Positions 43,231 through 52,572 of a stretch of 64,000 bases of DNA are shown here, one piece after another. The notes below the pieces were generated by a model. The model did no database searches and was not told the DNA's origin. It saw only the letters and a program-made list of their open reading frames with translations. This DNA is from Brevifilum sp029548365 (GTDB lineage: Bacteria > Chloroflexota > Anaerolineae > Anaerolineales > Anaerolineaceae), in NCBI GenBank assembly GCA_035376985.1, contig DAOSSA010000003.1, forward strand, positions 1 to 64,000, written 5' to 3'. The translations under genes were made by a program, and so were the position numbers. Numbering within the stretch: the stretch's first letter is position 1; the number at the start of each line of letters is the position of its first letter.

Positions 43231-44649
43231 TTATTGTCCTTTGAAGCCGAGAACGGTGCCAATCGTTCGCAAAATAATCGAGATATCCATCAACAGGCTG
43301 CGATGTTCAATATAATACAGATCATATTCCAGTTTGATGGCGGTCTCTTTAACTGTACCGGCATAGCCATAATTGATCTGCGCCCAGCCCGTGATCCCGG
43401 GTTTAACCAGTAAACGCGCCCGGTAAAAGGGGATTTCTTTCTGGAAGTTCACCACCATTTCAGGACGCTCTGCACGGGGGCCAACCAGGCTCATCTCGCC
43501 GCGCAGCACATTGATAAACTGTGGTAATTCGTCAAGATGTGTTTTACGCAAGAACCGCCCCACCCTGGTCACACGCTGGTCGTTTTCTTCCGCCATGCGC
43601 GCATAGCCGTCCTTTTCAGCATCGCGTTCCATGGTGCGAAACTTAAATATTTTAAAGGGTTGACCACCTCGTCCAAGGCGTTCCTGGGCAAAGAAGATTG
43701 GAAAGCCAGATTCAAGGAGGGTCGCCAGGCTGATCCAAGGGAAAAATACGGCCATGATCAAGCTCCCAACCAATCCGCCTGCAAAATCGAGTAGACTTTT
43801 TGAAAGGTGGTAAAACGTGCTGGTATGCGTTTTTTCTACAAAGGACCGCACAATCCATTCAGCTTCCAACAAAAAAATCGGCACGCGAGATAAGAGTTCT
43901 TCGTAAACCTGGGGCATCGGTGACAGGTTGATACCCATTTCCTGAGCGGATAGAATCGCCTGGAACATACTGCCCTTTATCTCTCCGCTGATCGCCAGGA
44001 TCAAATCCGTCACCTGTTTTTCGTTGATGATATCCAGCAGTTGGTGCGAATTACCCAGAACGGAGTACTTGCCAATATCTTTACCCAGTTTTTTGGGATC
44101 ATCATCGACCAATCCAACCGTGAAAAATGGCGGTGGCCACAGGTCTGCAATTACATCGATCAGGGTTTGTCCGGCGTTACCGGCGCCAATGATCAGCGCA
44201 CGCCGCAGGAGATGCGGAGCAGTAAACATGCGGATATAGATCAGCCGCCACACCAGCGTGAACACGGCGGCAAGGAAGATAAAAACGGATACACCCCGTC
44301 TGGGGAGGGAGTTAGGTTCTGAAGTGAAGTAGAACAACAAATAGATCAGCGTGAAGATCAGCGTCGCCAGCCCAATGCCCTTAAAGGTCTCGCGGTGGTT
44401 ACTGGCCCGATGAATGTCGTAAAGCTCAACCAGCAATATGATCCACATGAAAGGCAGCAGAAAATACCAGAAAGGGGGCCTGTCGATGATAAACTCCAGG
44501 GAGAATTTCATCCAGGCATCACCAGCAGCCCAGATATACAGGGCAAAGAACAGGGCTAATGCTGCAACCAGAAAATCGCCAATTACTAGGATCGTCACAC
44601 GCTCGGAAGTTCGCATCTGCCAACGTTTTGGCTGTGAGATGGTGTTCAT
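43231..44649 (-). CDS. Polyprenyl-phosphate sugar-1-phosphate transferase (WbaP/WcaJ-like)
   Basis: A 472-residue polytopic initiator of surface polysaccharide synthesis, which moves a sugar-1-phosphate from a UDP-sugar to undecaprenyl phosphate. Four N-terminal helices, a Rossmann-like domain (ALIIGAGNAGQTLID), a further membrane segment and the catalytic C-terminal Bac_transf domain are visible. Catalytic marks are FKFRTME and KTHLDELPQFINVLRGEMSLVGPRAERPE, and KPGITGWAQINYGYAG. It starts about 10 bases after the glycosyltransferase stop and ends 19 bases before the dehydratase start. The ribosome site is weak, so another in-frame ATG a few codons on is possible. Confidence 0.9.
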   Translation of the reverse strand: MNTISQPKRWQMRTSERVTILVIGDFLVAALALFFALYIWAAGDAWMKFSLEFIIDRPPFWYFLLPFMWIILLVELYDIHRASNHRETFKGIGLATLIFTLIYLLFYFTSEPNSLPRRGVSVFIFLAAVFTLVWRLIYIRMFTAPHLLRRALIIGAGNAGQTLIDVIADLWPPPFFTVGLVDDDPKKLGKDIGKYSVLGNSHQLLDIINEKQVTDLILAISGEIKGSMFQAILSAQEMGINLSPMPQVYEELLSRVPIFLLEAEWIVRSFVEKTHTSTFYHLSKSLLDFAGGLVGSLIMAVFFPWISLATLLESGFPIFFAQERLGRGGQPFKIFKFRTMERDAEKDGYARMAEENDQRVTRVGRFLRKTHLDELPQFINVLRGEMSLVGPRAERPEMVVNFQKEIPFYRARLLVKPGITGWAQINYGYAGTVKETAIKLEYDLYYIEHRSLLMDISIILRTIGTVLGFKGQ

Positions 44650-44659
44650 AAGCGTTATT

Positions 44660-45679
44660 TTAACCTTTTTTTCTTTGTTGTGGTGAAATAATTCCCCACA
44701 GGAAGCCTGCCCCCCAGGAAAAGTGCATGCAGGCAATCGCCAGGGGTACGCCCAGCGCATATACGATTGTTTTATGCTTCACACTGAGGTGAAAGCCCGC
44801 CAGAATCAGAGTGGTTGAATACACAACCAGGATGCCAGCCAGCACATATCCTGCCCAACGAATAAATGGGGATAGAAGGACCAGCAGAACCAGGCCTGCT
44901 ACAAGCAATGGCGGTAAAGCCTGGCGCCAGCGGATGGTGTTGGGATAACGCCTCAACATGTGCACCTTCCAGAACCCATAACGCCAGTATTGACGCGCCA
45001 ACTCTGCCAGGTTTTGTCGTGCATAATATACCGTGCGGATCTGGGGATCGAACCAGATCTTGCCCCCCGCCTGACGGATGCGCGTATTGAATTCATAATC
45101 CTCATTCGAGAGCAAGGTTTCATCGAACAGGCCCACCTGCATTAGCAATTCGCGGGTAAATGCGCCAAAAGGGACCGTATCGACATACCCTGCCTGGTCG
45201 CTGTAACGATACTTGGCATCACCCACACCAATCGGGTGACCGGCTGCAACGGCAATACTGCGCGCCATCCAGTGATCACTGCCAGGTTGGATATCCCATA
45301 CACCGCCCACATTCTGCCCGCGCCCCTCAGCAAGTGCGGTTACCGACCTTTCAACATAGTGCGGGTCCGGCCTGGAATGGGCATCCAGGCGCACAATGGT
45401 GGTTCCCTTTGAGGCCTTGATGGCGGTGTTCAATGCCGCCGGGATAACCCGGGCATGGTTTTCCACCACGGTCACTGCCAGGTCAGGGTGCTGGCTTTGC
45501 CAGTCTTGGATTGCATCGAGGGTGCCATCGTTCGACATGCCGTCTGCGATAACAACCTCCATGGCGTCGCGCGGGTAGGTTTGCTCATACAGGGCGTCCA
45601 GCAGGAGGTGAATGGTCGCCTTCTCGTTGTAGCAGGGAACAATAATCGAGGTTTCGATGCTCTTTGTTGGTTCAGGCAT
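44660..45679 (-). CDS. Family 2 glycosyltransferase with C-terminal membrane helices
   Basis: A 339-residue GT-A fold enzyme. SIIVPCYNE opens the fold, IADGMSNDGT and VRLDAHSRPD carry the metal/nucleotide acidic residues, and LSNEDYEFNTRIRQAGG is the catalytic ED region. Two or three hydrophobic helices at about 245-325 anchor it to the membrane. Proteins of this layout (ExoA-like, succinoglycan group) add sugars to polyprenyl-linked intermediates. It heads the polysaccharide run: glycosyltransferase, phosphoglycosyltransferase, dehydratase. Confidence 0.88.
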   Translation of the reverse strand: MPEPTKSIETSIIVPCYNEKATIHLLLDALYEQTYPRDAMEVVIADGMSNDGTLDAIQDWQSQHPDLAVTVVENHARVIPAALNTAIKASKGTTIVRLDAHSRPDPHYVERSVTALAEGRGQNVGGVWDIQPGSDHWMARSIAVAAGHPIGVGDAKYRYSDQAGYVDTVPFGAFTRELLMQVGLFDETLLSNEDYEFNTRIRQAGGKIWFDPQIRTVYYARQNLAELARQYWRYGFWKVHMLRRYPNTIRWRQALPPLLVAGLVLLVLLSPFIRWAGYVLAGILVVYSTTLILAGFHLSVKHKTIVYALGVPLAIACMHFSWGAGFLWGIISPQQRKKG

Positions 45680-45836
45680 ATTTTTAAGGAGTGATTTACA
45701 AATCTCAGGGTGCGTTCAGGCGAGGTTGATTGAAGAACCAGATTTCATGACATGCTTATCCGTCACTACCAAACGGAATATTTTGCAGGTTTGAAAATGG
45801 CCTTGCAAATACCGTGGTTTAGCTTTCGATACGCTC

Positions 45837-46235
45837 TCAGGGCAGCAGCGCAATGCCTTCAATCTCAACTGCGGCGTTGAGTGGAAGCGCAGCCACCTGA
45901 ACAGCCGAGCGGGCAGGGTAATTACTGGTGAAAAAAGTGGCATACACTTCGTTCATCAAAGCAAATTCACCCATATCCTGCAAGAAAACCGTCGTTTTGA
46001 TCACCTGATCCAGACTGCTGCCGGCAGCTTCGATAACAGCTTGCAGATTGATGAGGGCTTGCCTGGTCTGTGCCTGGATACCGCCTTCAACAATTTTGCC
46101 TGTAGCCGGGTCAATGGGTAATTGACCGGCTGTAAACACCAGCGTACCGGTGGTCACACCCACCGAATACGGCCCGATGGCTTTAGGGACTCTATCGGTG
46201 ATAACAATTTTCTTCTCGTGACCAGGAGTAGACAT
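45837..46235 (-). CDS. ridA: RidA/YjgF-family enamine/imine deaminase
   Basis: A 132-residue trimeric protein that hydrolyses reactive imines such as 2-aminoacrylate, which are made by PLP enzymes acting on serine or cysteine. Family marks are AIGPYSVGV, VFTAGQLPIDPATG, the catalytic Arg in YPARSAVQVAALP (about 109) and the late Glu in VEIEGIA. It stands alone. A link with the PLP desulfhydrase 7 kb away is functionally sensible because both deal with cysteine-derived intermediates, though that is inference. Confidence 0.93.
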   Translation of the reverse strand: MSTPGHEKKIVITDRVPKAIGPYSVGVTTGTLVFTAGQLPIDPATGKIVEGGIQAQTRQALINLQAVIEAAGSSLDQVIKTTVFLQDMGEFALMNEVYATFFTSNYPARSAVQVAALPLNAAVEIEGIALLP

Positions 46236-46386
46236 AGCAAGAACCGCCTTTCAATAATTGGTGTTAATCATAATTACCCTTGATTATAACATTGCGGGGC
46301 TAAACCGGGTCCGGCGTGGGGAACAGGGTTTTGCCGGGGTAATCCATCAGCCTTATCGCTAAAAAACCAGCCATGCTCACTACAAG

Positions 46387-47085
46387 TTAGCGTCCTTCTT
46401 CAGCAAAGTTCAGCAAATTCAGCACATCCGCCAGGCAGGCGGTGAATAGTTCATCCATAATGGCCGGGTCCGCCTGGTAGGCGCCGCCGTAAACCCCATC
46501 CTGGTAGATCTCTCGAGTAGCGGCTTTGCCTAGGACATCATAACCGATATCCGGAATGGGCTTGACCCCGTTTGGCAGTTCGGCGACCGTGGTGAAGTCA
46601 AAGGCTTCCATCCAGCTGCCGTGTTCGCTATCCAACTGATATTTTTTAGCAATTTCAGCAACGGTGTCCGTGGTCCACCAGGCATACCAGCTCAACAGCA
46701 GGTCGGGAAGCTGGTTGAGCAGTTCCACCAGGTGCGTTTTGACCGGGGTATTGCCGCCATGCCCGTTTAAGATTAAAATCCGGCGGAAGCCCTCACCATA
46801 CAGTGAGCGTAAAATATCCTCAACCACATCCAGAAATGTGTGCAACCTGAGGCTGATGGTACCGGGATAGGTTAAGAAATAGGGCGAGCACCCAAAGTTG
46901 AGCGGAGGCGCTAAAAGAACGCCAGACTGGCGCGAGGCTTCTTCCGCCAGGGCCATGGGGATTTTAACATCGGTCATCAGGCTCAGATAGCCGTGCTGCT
47001 CGCAAGCGCCCAGCACGAGGATGACCCGATCATCGGTTTTCAGGTAATCCTCAACCTGCATCCAGTTTAGATCTTCGAATTTCAT
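46387..47085 (-). CDS. Creatininase family protein
   Basis: A 232-residue metal-dependent amidohydrolase of the creatininase fold. The ligands are ACEQHGYLSLMTD (Glu-x-His and a later Asp), NGHGGN at about 125 and EHGSWMEAF, which keeps the Glu of the usual HAGxxET motif though Thr is replaced by Ala. Relatives include creatininase, the MftE peptidase of mycofactocin and the archaeal FAPy deformylase ArfB, so the name does not fix the substrate. No mycofactocin genes are near. It lies between ridA and leuS on the minus strand. Confidence 0.85.
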   Translation of the reverse strand: MKFEDLNWMQVEDYLKTDDRVILVLGACEQHGYLSLMTDVKIPMALAEEASRQSGVLLAPPLNFGCSPYFLTYPGTISLRLHTFLDVVEDILRSLYGEGFRRILILNGHGGNTPVKTHLVELLNQLPDLLLSWYAWWTTDTVAEIAKKYQLDSEHGSWMEAFDFTTVAELPNGVKPIPDIGYDVLGKAATREIYQDGVYGGAYQADPAIMDELFTACLADVLNLLNFAEEGR

Positions 47086-47198
47086 GGCGTTCTCCTGGTT
47101 TTTCTGTGTTCAAAACTCCATTATAGCACCCGGTTGGGTGGCAGATGTTATGTTATTAACGATCGCAGTGACAAAAGTGCCTGGTTTCCATGCGCTGC

Positions 47199-49661
47199 TT
47201 ACACAACAATATTAACCAGCTTGCCAGGCACATAGATCACCTTTTTGGGCGGTTTGCCCTCCAGGTAAACCTGGATCGAGTCGCTTTCCAGGGCTGCTGC
47301 TTTTGCATCCGCCTCACTGATCGAAGCCGGAACAATCAGCCGGTCGCGTAACTTGCCATTCACCTGGACAACCAGGGTGATTTCGTCTTCCCTGGCAGCT
47401 TCTTCATCAACTTCCGGCCAGGGCTGCAGGTGCACCGAGTAATCATGACCGGTGCGCTCCCACAGTTCCTCAGCGATGTGCGGACAGACGGGGGCCAACA
47501 TTCGCAGATACAGGCTTTCTGCTTCCCTCCAGGCCTCCGTCCCAAAGGCGCCCGCCCCCTTCGCCAGCATCATTTCATTGTTCAATTCCATCAAACTCGA
47601 AACGATGGTATTAAAGTTGAGAGTCTCAAAGTCATGGGTGACGGAAGCCAGGGTCTGGTGAACTTTCCGCCGCAGCTTACGCAAATCTTCTTCGCCAGGG
47701 CGTTTATCAACCTCTGACGGTTCCAGCAGGGTAAACCAGACTTTCCGCAGCCAGCGGATGCTGCCCTCAATCCCACTACTGTTCCAGGGAGCGCCCAGTT
47801 CCCAGCGGGCAAAGAACATCAGGTAAGCCCGCACGGTATCCGCGCCGTAGGCAGCCACCAGGTCATCCGGGGCGACCACATTGCCCCGGCTTTTAGACAT
47901 CTTTTCATGGTCTTCACCCAGCACCATCCCCTGGTTGCGCAATTGCTGCATGGGCTCCGCTCCGCGGGTGATGCCCAGGTCGCGGCAAGCCTTGTGGAAA
48001 AAGCGTGTGTAGATCAGGTGCATGGTCGCATGTTCGATCCCACCGGTGTAGGTATCCACCGGCATCCAGTAGTCATACTCACGCGGATCAAAGGGATATT
48101 GGTTATAGTCAGGGCTCAGGTAGCGCAGGTGATACCAGCTTGAGCACATGAAGGTATCCATGGTGTCGGTCTCCCGCTCTGCCTTTTCGCCACAGTGGGG
48201 GCAGATTGTAAAGCGCCAGGTGGGATGCAATTTGAGTGGGCTCTCGCCGGTGGGGAGCCACTCCACATCCATCGGCAGTTCAACCGGCAGGTCGGTTTCA
48301 GGAACGGGCACGGCGCCGCAGTGCGGGCAGTGAATGATGGGAATGGGCGCGCCCCAATAGCGCTGGCGCGAGATCAGCCAATCACGCAGCCGATAGCTCA
48401 CCGCACCATGACCGACGCCCTTTTCCTCAATATAAGCAATCGCCCGCTGAAAGGCGACCTCGCCCGGCGTTCCCGTCAGCGGTCCGGAGTTGACCATCTC
48501 GCCCACGGCAGGGACAGCCATTGTCCTTTCATCCACGATGAGGGGGTGCTCATCCGGGGGCTGGATGACCACGACGACTGGCAAGTTGTACTTGCGGGCA
48601 AATTCAAAGTCGCGTTGATCATGGGCGGGCACCGCCATGATCGCGCCGGTGCCATACCCCATCATCACATAATCGGCTGTCCACACCGGGATCCTTTCAC
48701 CGTTAACCGGGTTGACGGCGTATCCGCCGGTGAACACACCGGTCTTTTCACGGTCAGCAGTTTCGCGCTGGATTTCGCCCATGCGCTCAGCCTGGGCTCG
48801 ATATTCCGCCACGGATGGCGCCTGCTCGGGTGTGGTGAGCTTTTTCACCAGTGGATGTTCCGGCGCCAGCACCATGAAGGTTGCTCCCCACAGGGTGTCC
48901 GGTCGGGTAGTGAAAACCTCAATCTCATCGCCATTTTCAGTCTTGAACACGACCGCGGCGCCCTCCGAGCGGTTGATCCAGTTGGTCTGCAGGGTTTGAA
49001 CCTGCTCTGGCCAGTCGATCGTTGAAAAATCCAGCAATTCATCGGCGTAATTGGTGATGCGAAAGAACCACTGCACCAGGTTTTTCTTGATCACCGGTGT
49101 GCCGCAGCGTTCACAGTGACGGTCATCGCCGTGTACCTGTTCCCGCGCCAGGGTGGTGTTGCAATGCGGGCAGAAATCAACCTGCGCCTCTTTTTGATAA
49201 GCCAGGTCGTTTTTATAAAATTGGATAAAGAACCACTGCGTCCAGTGATAATAACTGGGGTCTGAAGAGGTTGCCTCCCGCCGCCAGTCGATCATGGCGC
49301 CCATCGACTTGAGCTGTCGACGCATCACATCAATGTTCTGTGAGGTCCACTGGTGGGGATGAATCCTGTGCTGGATCGCCGCATTTTCCGCGGGCAACCC
49401 AAAAGCGTCAAAACCCATCGGGAACATCACGTTATAGCCCTGCATGCGCTTAAAGCGGGCGCGGGCATCCGAAGGGCTCATGGCGTACCAGTGCCCGATG
49501 TGCAGATCTCCGGAAGGATAAGGCCACATGGTCAGCGCGTAAAACTTGGGTCGGTGCGGGTCAATATCGGCGTGGTAAAGACCGTCTCGCTCCCAGCGTT
49601 CCTGCCATTTAGGCTCAATCTCTGCTGGTTTATACATGGGTATGCTGGTTGGGTCTGGCAT
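47199..49661 (-). CDS. leuS: Leucyl-tRNA synthetase
   Basis: An 820-residue class I synthetase of the bacterial type. HIGH reads GDLHIGHWY (about residue 53), the CP1 editing domain with its conserved TTRPDTLWGATFMV block follows, and KMSKS is exact (HEKMSKSRGN, about 587). A zinc ribbon with CxxC pairs (CPHCNTT, CERCG) lies before the editing domain. The C-terminus holds the anticodon domain and a small tail domain (VQVNGKLRDRL). Expression is almost surely controlled by the T-box leader directly upstream, which senses uncharged tRNA-Leu. GGAGAAGATC precedes the ATG. Confidence 0.97.
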   Translation of the reverse strand: MPDPTSIPMYKPAEIEPKWQERWERDGLYHADIDPHRPKFYALTMWPYPSGDLHIGHWYAMSPSDARARFKRMQGYNVMFPMGFDAFGLPAENAAIQHRIHPHQWTSQNIDVMRRQLKSMGAMIDWRREATSSDPSYYHWTQWFFIQFYKNDLAYQKEAQVDFCPHCNTTLAREQVHGDDRHCERCGTPVIKKNLVQWFFRITNYADELLDFSTIDWPEQVQTLQTNWINRSEGAAVVFKTENGDEIEVFTTRPDTLWGATFMVLAPEHPLVKKLTTPEQAPSVAEYRAQAERMGEIQRETADREKTGVFTGGYAVNPVNGERIPVWTADYVMMGYGTGAIMAVPAHDQRDFEFARKYNLPVVVVIQPPDEHPLIVDERTMAVPAVGEMVNSGPLTGTPGEVAFQRAIAYIEEKGVGHGAVSYRLRDWLISRQRYWGAPIPIIHCPHCGAVPVPETDLPVELPMDVEWLPTGESPLKLHPTWRFTICPHCGEKAERETDTMDTFMCSSWYHLRYLSPDYNQYPFDPREYDYWMPVDTYTGGIEHATMHLIYTRFFHKACRDLGITRGAEPMQQLRNQGMVLGEDHEKMSKSRGNVVAPDDLVAAYGADTVRAYLMFFARWELGAPWNSSGIEGSIRWLRKVWFTLLEPSEVDKRPGEEDLRKLRRKVHQTLASVTHDFETLNFNTIVSSLMELNNEMMLAKGAGAFGTEAWREAESLYLRMLAPVCPHIAEELWERTGHDYSVHLQPWPEVDEEAAREDEITLVVQVNGKLRDRLIVPASISEADAKAAALESDSIQVYLEGKPPKKVIYVPGKLVNIVV

Positions 49662-49710
49662 GATCTTCTCCTAAATAAAATTATTTCAGTGGTCATCCAT
49701 AATTGTAATT

Positions 49711-49985
49711 AAAACAAAAACTCCGTCCGAACAGGGACGAAGCGATTAACTCCGCGGTACCACCCTGCTTCCCGGCGCTCTATCAAGGCCGGGCAGCTTG
49801 GGCCGCGCTAACGGGCGGTCGTCGTCGCTGATTACTGGGGTTCACCAGCGCCATCTGTCCCCGGATAGGGACCGGCAAGGCGAGTTCAGCCTGGGGTGTT
49901 CCGTAACACCTGCCGGGTTCACACCGTTTCCCGGCTCGCTGGCGGATGGCTTACTACTCCTGCCATGATGTTTATGCGTTATACT
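49711..49985 (-). promoter_or_regulatory. T-box riboswitch, tRNA-Leu type, controlling leuS
   Basis: On the minus strand the core T-box TGGTACCGCGG is exact (49752-49762). It is followed by a terminator, CTTCGTCC, loop CTGTTC, GGACGGAG, with TTTTTGTTTT (49711-49742). Upstream, stem I is visible with AGTAGTAAGCC and the AGCGAGCCGGG/GTGTGAACCCGG distal arm. The block GCTGAACTCGCC suggests CTC (49882-49884) as the leucine specifier codon, though I assign it by pattern only. When uncharged tRNA-Leu binds, the antiterminator forms and leuS is read. Confidence 0.93.
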
Positions 49986-49991
49986 GAAGCA

Positions 49992-50020
49992 ATTCTAGCA
50001 CATATAGGGGACGGATTCAA
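49992..50020 (-). promoter_or_regulatory. Promoter of the leuS T-box leader
   Basis: On the minus strand TTGAAT (50015-50020) and TAGAAT (49992-49997, with an extended TGC) are exactly 17 bases apart. Transcription would begin at about 49985, at the foot of stem I. Confidence 0.8.
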
Positions 50021-50213
50021 TACCTCGCATTAGCTGATTGTCATCCCTTGATTGCGACCGTCTCCAGACCGGAGCAACAACCACAGTACACGATATCCAA
50101 AACCCTGATTCCTGCTTCCTGTTTCACAATTTACGTTTTGAGACCTTCGGTCAAGGGCATTCGCCAGTACCATTGCAAACAGAGAGTGGTGAATAAGGAA
50201 TAGTGAATAGTGA

Positions 50214-50245
50214 AATCAGGGCCCGGGTCATTCCGAGCCCTGATT
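50214..50245 (-). terminator. Terminator of the large lipoprotein gene
   Basis: AATCAGGGCCCGG and CCGAGCCCTGATT form a 13-position stem; on the minus-strand RNA the odd pair is G-U compatible. The T tract is poor. It lies 27 bases past the gene's stop, next to degenerate GGAATAGTGAATAG words that belong to the short repeat family also seen at 23731. Confidence 0.65.
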
Positions 50246-50271
50246 TAGTCTTTCCAGCTTTACCAAACTCG

Positions 50272-51954
50272 TTAAGGTTGATAGTAGGACAATCCTGCCA
50301 TCCCGGTCAGCAACCCATCGTAGAAGATGCCGCTGATAACATATCCATCAGAGCTGTGCCAGAAATAGGTGCTGACGATTTTTCCATCATCCTCACGCAA
50401 CCATTGTTCGCGCAAAAACCCGGGGGATTGGAGCAGGTTGGCCATCACATCGTAAGGAATGACCTTGTCGCGGTCATAAATCCCCTTCAAAATCTCGTAA
50501 CTGTCCTTGTTGACCGTTGAGAGGGCATAATCATCCGGATATGTGCCGCTTGTGACGTTCTTTTTGTAAACCACGCCATCCACGGTGACGCTGATATACG
50601 CGGTCATCCCCGACCAGGGCATATCGTACAGGTAGGTTTGCTTGTGGGATTCCCGCGGCTTCCAGGAATCGGTGCTCTTGCGGCCCTCAATGGTCATTAT
50701 CCGGTCCAGGTCTGCTTCTCTGGTTTCGCCGATGACAATGCTTGCATAACCCTGGTAAACCGGCCCTGCCATCAAACCGCTGAAATTATCAGGGATATCC
50801 AGTAACGATGGAATCTGAACTGCTGGTTCTTCCTGAATGGTCATGCTGGTTGACCCCATCGGGTAGCCAACCAGTTCAACCGCGTCAATTTCTGCCCAGC
50901 CCAGGCCCAACACGCTTTGATCGACCCAGATGACCACAGTGTCGGTGTAAAAAACTTCGTCCAAATCGATGGTATGCGTCCACACATCGGGGCAGGTCGA
51001 TACCTGCTCTGGTTCCCCATACCATAACGTCCAGGTTTCACCAGCAGTATCGATGAACTGGATTTCCACCACCTGTGATGGGTTGTGAGATTGAATGATC
51101 ACCAATTCAGTTGGATTGACCGGAACGTCATAATACAGAACAAGATATTCTTCGGTATCTCCTGCCAGGGGCGCCCAAGCCAGGGGGTTTTCTTCGCAGT
51201 AGTCCACGTCGGGTGCACCCGTAGCCTGCAGGGCAGAATAATCATCGGAGGAGTATTCAGAGCTGGCTTCAGCCAGTACAGCCCATTGGCGAATGACTTG
51301 CGTTGAGGGGATCAGGGTTTCTTCCAGGTTTTCATCAAGCCACTCCCATTCCTCATCAAATTCGAAGTCTTCGAAATCAAAATCGAAGTCTTCGAAATCA
51401 AAATCGAAATTCGTTAAGTCAGCCTCAAAAAAGCTCACCGATTTGAGCACAGCATCATATATCGGCTCTACCTCTTTCCACCGATCTTCAGGTGACAATA
51501 CCGTCATGTAGAATGTCTGCTCAGGATAAGGTAAAGCCACAAATAATTTCCCCTTCAGTTTTTGTCCATCTTCTATACCTTTAAAATCGACCAGCAGCCC
51601 TTCCACGCCACCGATCTTAGTCTTCTTGGGTTTGCTGTACTCGGCAGAGAATTCATCATCTTGTCCTGTCATCTCGTCCATTAAACCCTGGACGCTTAAA
51701 TTATCGTCATTTGGCAAACCATAGACCATAATCATGGGGCCAAATTTCTCGTCGGCATCAGCCGGTGACATCATCGTCATACCCCAAAATTCTTCAAAAT
51801 CATAGTCGGGCACCTGTTGCAGAGAGTAACCTCCCGCTTCGGAACGGTAAGTCTCACCCAGTTGGGGCCCCTTCTTCCCGCCAAGACTGCAAGCCAGGGT
51901 GGCGATCAGCAGCATGGTGATGATTAATATCAACGGATAGTGCTTTTTGATCAT
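50272..51954 (-). CDS. Large lipoprotein with acidic repeat and discoidin-like domain, unknown function
   Basis: A 560-residue lipoprotein (lipobox LIATLAC, Cys about 22). An N-terminal domain of about 170 residues is followed by an acidic, Phe-rich linker, FDFDFED repeated (about 183-205), encoded by two copies of a 21-base DNA repeat. Next is a beta-rich domain (about 220-370) with WAVLAEASSEYSSDDYSALQATGAPD, the wording of jelly-roll, carbohydrate-binding-like domains in this phylum, and then a C-terminal domain. Function is unknown; binding to the surface or to glycans is a guess. A TTGACA 50-60 bases before the start could be part of its promoter, but I did not find a matching -10. Confidence 0.7.
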   Translation of the reverse strand: MIKKHYPLILIITMLLIATLACSLGGKKGPQLGETYRSEAGGYSLQQVPDYDFEEFWGMTMMSPADADEKFGPMIMVYGLPNDDNLSVQGLMDEMTGQDDEFSAEYSKPKKTKIGGVEGLLVDFKGIEDGQKLKGKLFVALPYPEQTFYMTVLSPEDRWKEVEPIYDAVLKSVSFFEADLTNFDFDFEDFDFDFEDFEFDEEWEWLDENLEETLIPSTQVIRQWAVLAEASSEYSSDDYSALQATGAPDVDYCEENPLAWAPLAGDTEEYLVLYYDVPVNPTELVIIQSHNPSQVVEIQFIDTAGETWTLWYGEPEQVSTCPDVWTHTIDLDEVFYTDTVVIWVDQSVLGLGWAEIDAVELVGYPMGSTSMTIQEEPAVQIPSLLDIPDNFSGLMAGPVYQGYASIVIGETREADLDRIMTIEGRKSTDSWKPRESHKQTYLYDMPWSGMTAYISVTVDGVVYKKNVTSGTYPDDYALSTVNKDSYEILKGIYDRDKVIPYDVMANLLQSPGFLREQWLREDDGKIVSTYFWHSSDGYVISGIFYDGLLTGMAGLSYYQP

Positions 51955-52396
51955 GTTCTTCTCCTTATAAAAATAAACGACGAAAATCAGTTAGTCAACG
52001 CCCTTAAAGGTCTTTGGTTAATTCTACCAAGCTTTGTGTCAAGGGAAGGGAAAAAATTCATATAATAAATTATAATTGGTTTTTGATGGGAGGGGAAGAG
52101 TCGTTCGATGCTGGCGGTTAAACTCTGGAAGTCTGAAGATAAAAAGTGTATTATTTTGTTACCGTAACACACTCTCCAGCTATACCCTGGTACTGCTCCG
52201 CATTGGCTGCGCTCGGGGATACTGCGCAGTCACTGCATTCTCTGTGACAGGGTTGACTGGTCTGAGGCCGGTACGGCTGCGCCAACTCAGCGCCCTGGAC
52301 ATTAGAAAATTTATTTGCCAGTTCAAAATCCAGGGGCAACCCCGTGTCGCACATCGATGGATCTGGTTTCATTTTCAGCACCCTCCTCCAAACTGC
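51955..52396. other. Intergenic region before tRNA-Asn
   Basis: About 440 bases with no convincing gene. An 11-base palindrome, GTTACCGTAAC, lies at 52158-52168. Open frames here run through the tRNA or have no ribosome site. Confidence 0.5.
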
Positions 52397-52425
52397 TTGA
52401 CACTTACCCCGCTATTCCGTATAAT
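52397..52425 (+). promoter_or_regulatory. Consensus promoter of tRNA-Asn
   Basis: TTGACA (52397-52402) and TATAAT (52420-52425) separated by exactly 17 bases: a perfect sigma-70 consensus, ending 11 bases before the tRNA. Confidence 0.93.
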
Positions 52426-52436
52426 TCTTTACGCCT

Positions 52437-52509
52437 TCCTCGATAGCTCAATTGGCAGAGCGAGCGGCTGTTAACCGTTAGGTTCCAGGTTCGAGTCCTG
52501 GTCGAGGAG
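52437..52509 (+). tRNA. tRNA-Asn (anticodon GTT)
   Basis: A 73-base cloverleaf: acceptor TCCTCGA with TCGAGGA, discriminator G, anticodon loop CTGTTAA with anticodon GTT, T arm GGTTCGAGTCC. CCA is not encoded. Confidence 0.97.
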
Positions 52510-52534
52510 TATTTTCTTAACTTGAATTTTCCTA

Positions 52535-52572
52535 CACCCCTGGTAACGCCGGCCGGGGGTGATCGTTTTAAG
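52535..52572 (+). terminator. Probable terminator after tRNA-Asn
   Basis: CACCCC and GGGGTG flank a GC-rich loop, followed by ATCGTTTTAAG. It lies 26 bases past the tRNA. Confidence 0.55.

Noticed and set aside
52076..52474. A 132-codon frame reading into tRNA-Asn
   Set aside because: It runs through the promoter and the tRNA, and the translation has no family features.
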